From Pinus tabuliformis (lineage: Eukaryota; Streptophyta; Pinopsida; Pinales; Pinaceae): a stretch of 64,000 nt of DNA. The stretch spans positions 1,075,331,369 through 1,075,395,368 of the forward strand of contig CM062820.1 in NCBI GenBank assembly GCA_031772625.1. Direction: 5' to 3'. This document shows positions 62,651 to 64,000 of the stretch, piece after piece (position 1 is the stretch's first letter; every line of letters begins with the position of its first letter). Both the position numbers and the translations under genes were made by a program. The notes beneath the pieces are model-generated. The model did no database searches, was not told the DNA's origin, and saw only the letters and a list, made by a program, of their open reading frames with translations.

Positions 62651-64000
62651 TATCCTCCACAATATCCCAAGGTTGGCAAGGGAGACCGAAGGAGGTAACC
62701 TCAAACCACTTACGATTCAATAGCTAGACCTGCTAAGCCAGAGAGGGATCTCTCTATGAATTCATAGCCAATGATGACTGGAATAGGAAAATATGTTAGG
62801 TTAGATATGTTAGGCTCAAGTAGGGTTTTGAAATTTTTTATGGTTTTGCTAGATCAAGAGGGAAAATCAGGGAACTAGGTCAAAAGAACAAAGGGTTCAA
62901 CTACAAGAGATATAAAGGAGCAGGGTAGTTATTCCTTTGTGATACTTTTGGGGTTTTTTCAATGTAGTGTAGGGTCGAAAAGTAGAGATCAAAATGAGCA
63001 TGGAAAGCATGAATTCATTTATCATAAGACAAGTGACATAAACATGAAATTCCTAACAAAACAGAGCTAAAAACTAAGAATTATGTTTATAAACTTAAAG
63101 GAAAATCACTGAAAGCATAGGCATGGAAAGAGAATGGAATTATCATTCATATAAGACTATAACATAGAGAAAACATTATCACAAACTCACAACACAAGAA
63201 TTCCTGAATAATAGCTGCAATTGTCCTTTGAATTTCTACAAAAGTGATGAAGTACAAGCTCCAAGAGTTCAACTCACTGATATCCAACCTGTTCTATGAC
63301 TGAAAACTAGATACATATAAATAAATAAACAAACAAACAAATAACAAAAACATCAATTATGTAACATCCTCCTTAAAACAATAGATTTAATTAACAAACA
63401 TAAACATAAATTAGTAATTGATTTCTTCACATATAATCATTTGATATCATTAAAAAAATAACTAATAAAATGCATATAGGTGTAATTACTCAAAACTAAA
63501 AATAAATAAATAAATTAACCCTAGAAATTATAGATAAATAACTCACTAAATCTATAAAAAAAATAAATTATTAATTAAATTAATTAAGCAAACAAAACAA
63601 ATTAATCAAATAAATAAATAATTAAACAAAGAAATAAATACATAATATTAAATTAATAAACTTAATACAAAATAAAAATAATAAATTTAGTTAACAAATC
63701 TATTCGTTTAATTAACTATCAAAAAAATTAGTTAATTAGTAAAACATAGTAATGAATTAATCAATTAAAAAAAATTAAATTTTTCATAAAAGTAATAAAC
63801 CTAATAATTAATTCAAGAAATAGAAAAATAAGTAATTAATTTATCCCTTTAAGCTTATTAATTAATGAATTAATTAATCAAATTAATAATGTAAATAAAT
63901 GAATAAACATATTAATAAAGAATAAATAATTAAATTAATTAATTTTATTAATCAAACAAATTAATGAATCAATTGAACCAATTTATTTAAAATAAAATTA
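62651..64000. other. Unassigned DNA, very AT-rich at the right end
   Basis: No gene, LTR pair or RNA gene was recognised. From about 63300 the sequence is composed mainly of A and T with AATAAATAAATTAATTA-like words on both strands and almost no G. Confidence 0.5.

Overview
The window looks like intergenic DNA from a large-genome seed plant. It is AT-rich, no host gene could be supported, and most of it is nested LTR retrotransposons of plant-specific lineages: Ty1-copia, Ty3 Tat, Ty3 Athila and a Ty3 chromovirus. Many old, diverged copies are retained and few solo LTRs are seen. This would fit a gymnosperm, but that is inference; nothing in the sequence names the species. All retroelements here are treated as fossils.

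Layout, left half. Positions 1-268 hold an unidentified decayed coding-like tail, followed by an LTR-like sequence from 269. A minus-strand Ty1-copia element runs from a partial LTR at 2374 to an LTR ending at 37007. A 27.9-kb plus-strand Tat element (6974-34922, 5-bp target duplication ATACC) splits it. The Tat element is in turn split by a 14.5-kb plus-strand Athila element (19122-33644, duplication CCTAC). The Tat copy shows gag, protease, integrase, the extra RNase H typical of Tat, and a long antisense ORF. No reverse transcriptase was recognised in it. The Athila copy shows gag with two zinc knuckles, protease, RT, RNase H, integrase and an env-position ORF. It also carries an array of about 15 short palindromic units between integrase and that ORF.

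Middle. Positions 37008-45522 are mostly unassigned, with two local tandem duplications, AT-rich stretches and a cluster of GATATC-like words. A compact, comparatively young minus-strand Ty3 element (38657-41998, duplication GGTTT) sits here. Its LTRs are nearly identical, and a single 673-codon ORF carries gag, protease and an integrase C-terminal part but no RT.

Right half. A partial copia LTR (45523-46231) and some internal DNA precede a second minus-strand copia element (LTRs 46628-47784 and 60570-61713). That element is split by a Sirevirus-like element with 2.7-kb LTRs (50565-60046, duplication CTAGT). The Sirevirus-like element carries a tiny chromovirus remnant (53849-54773). The LTR at 60570-61713 is followed on its right by the 3' part of another copia copy, so one LTR appears to be shared by two internal regions. 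The window ends in very AT-rich DNA (63300-64000).

By eye, LTR-pair divergence falls with nesting depth: copia is highest, then Tat or Sirevirus-like, then Athila or the chromovirus remnant. This supports the proposed order of insertion. I did not find a new defence, metabolic or regulatory system. The most interesting items are the palindromic array, the gag-protease-only element, the shared and mismatched copia LTRs, and the Tat 3' tandem repeats.
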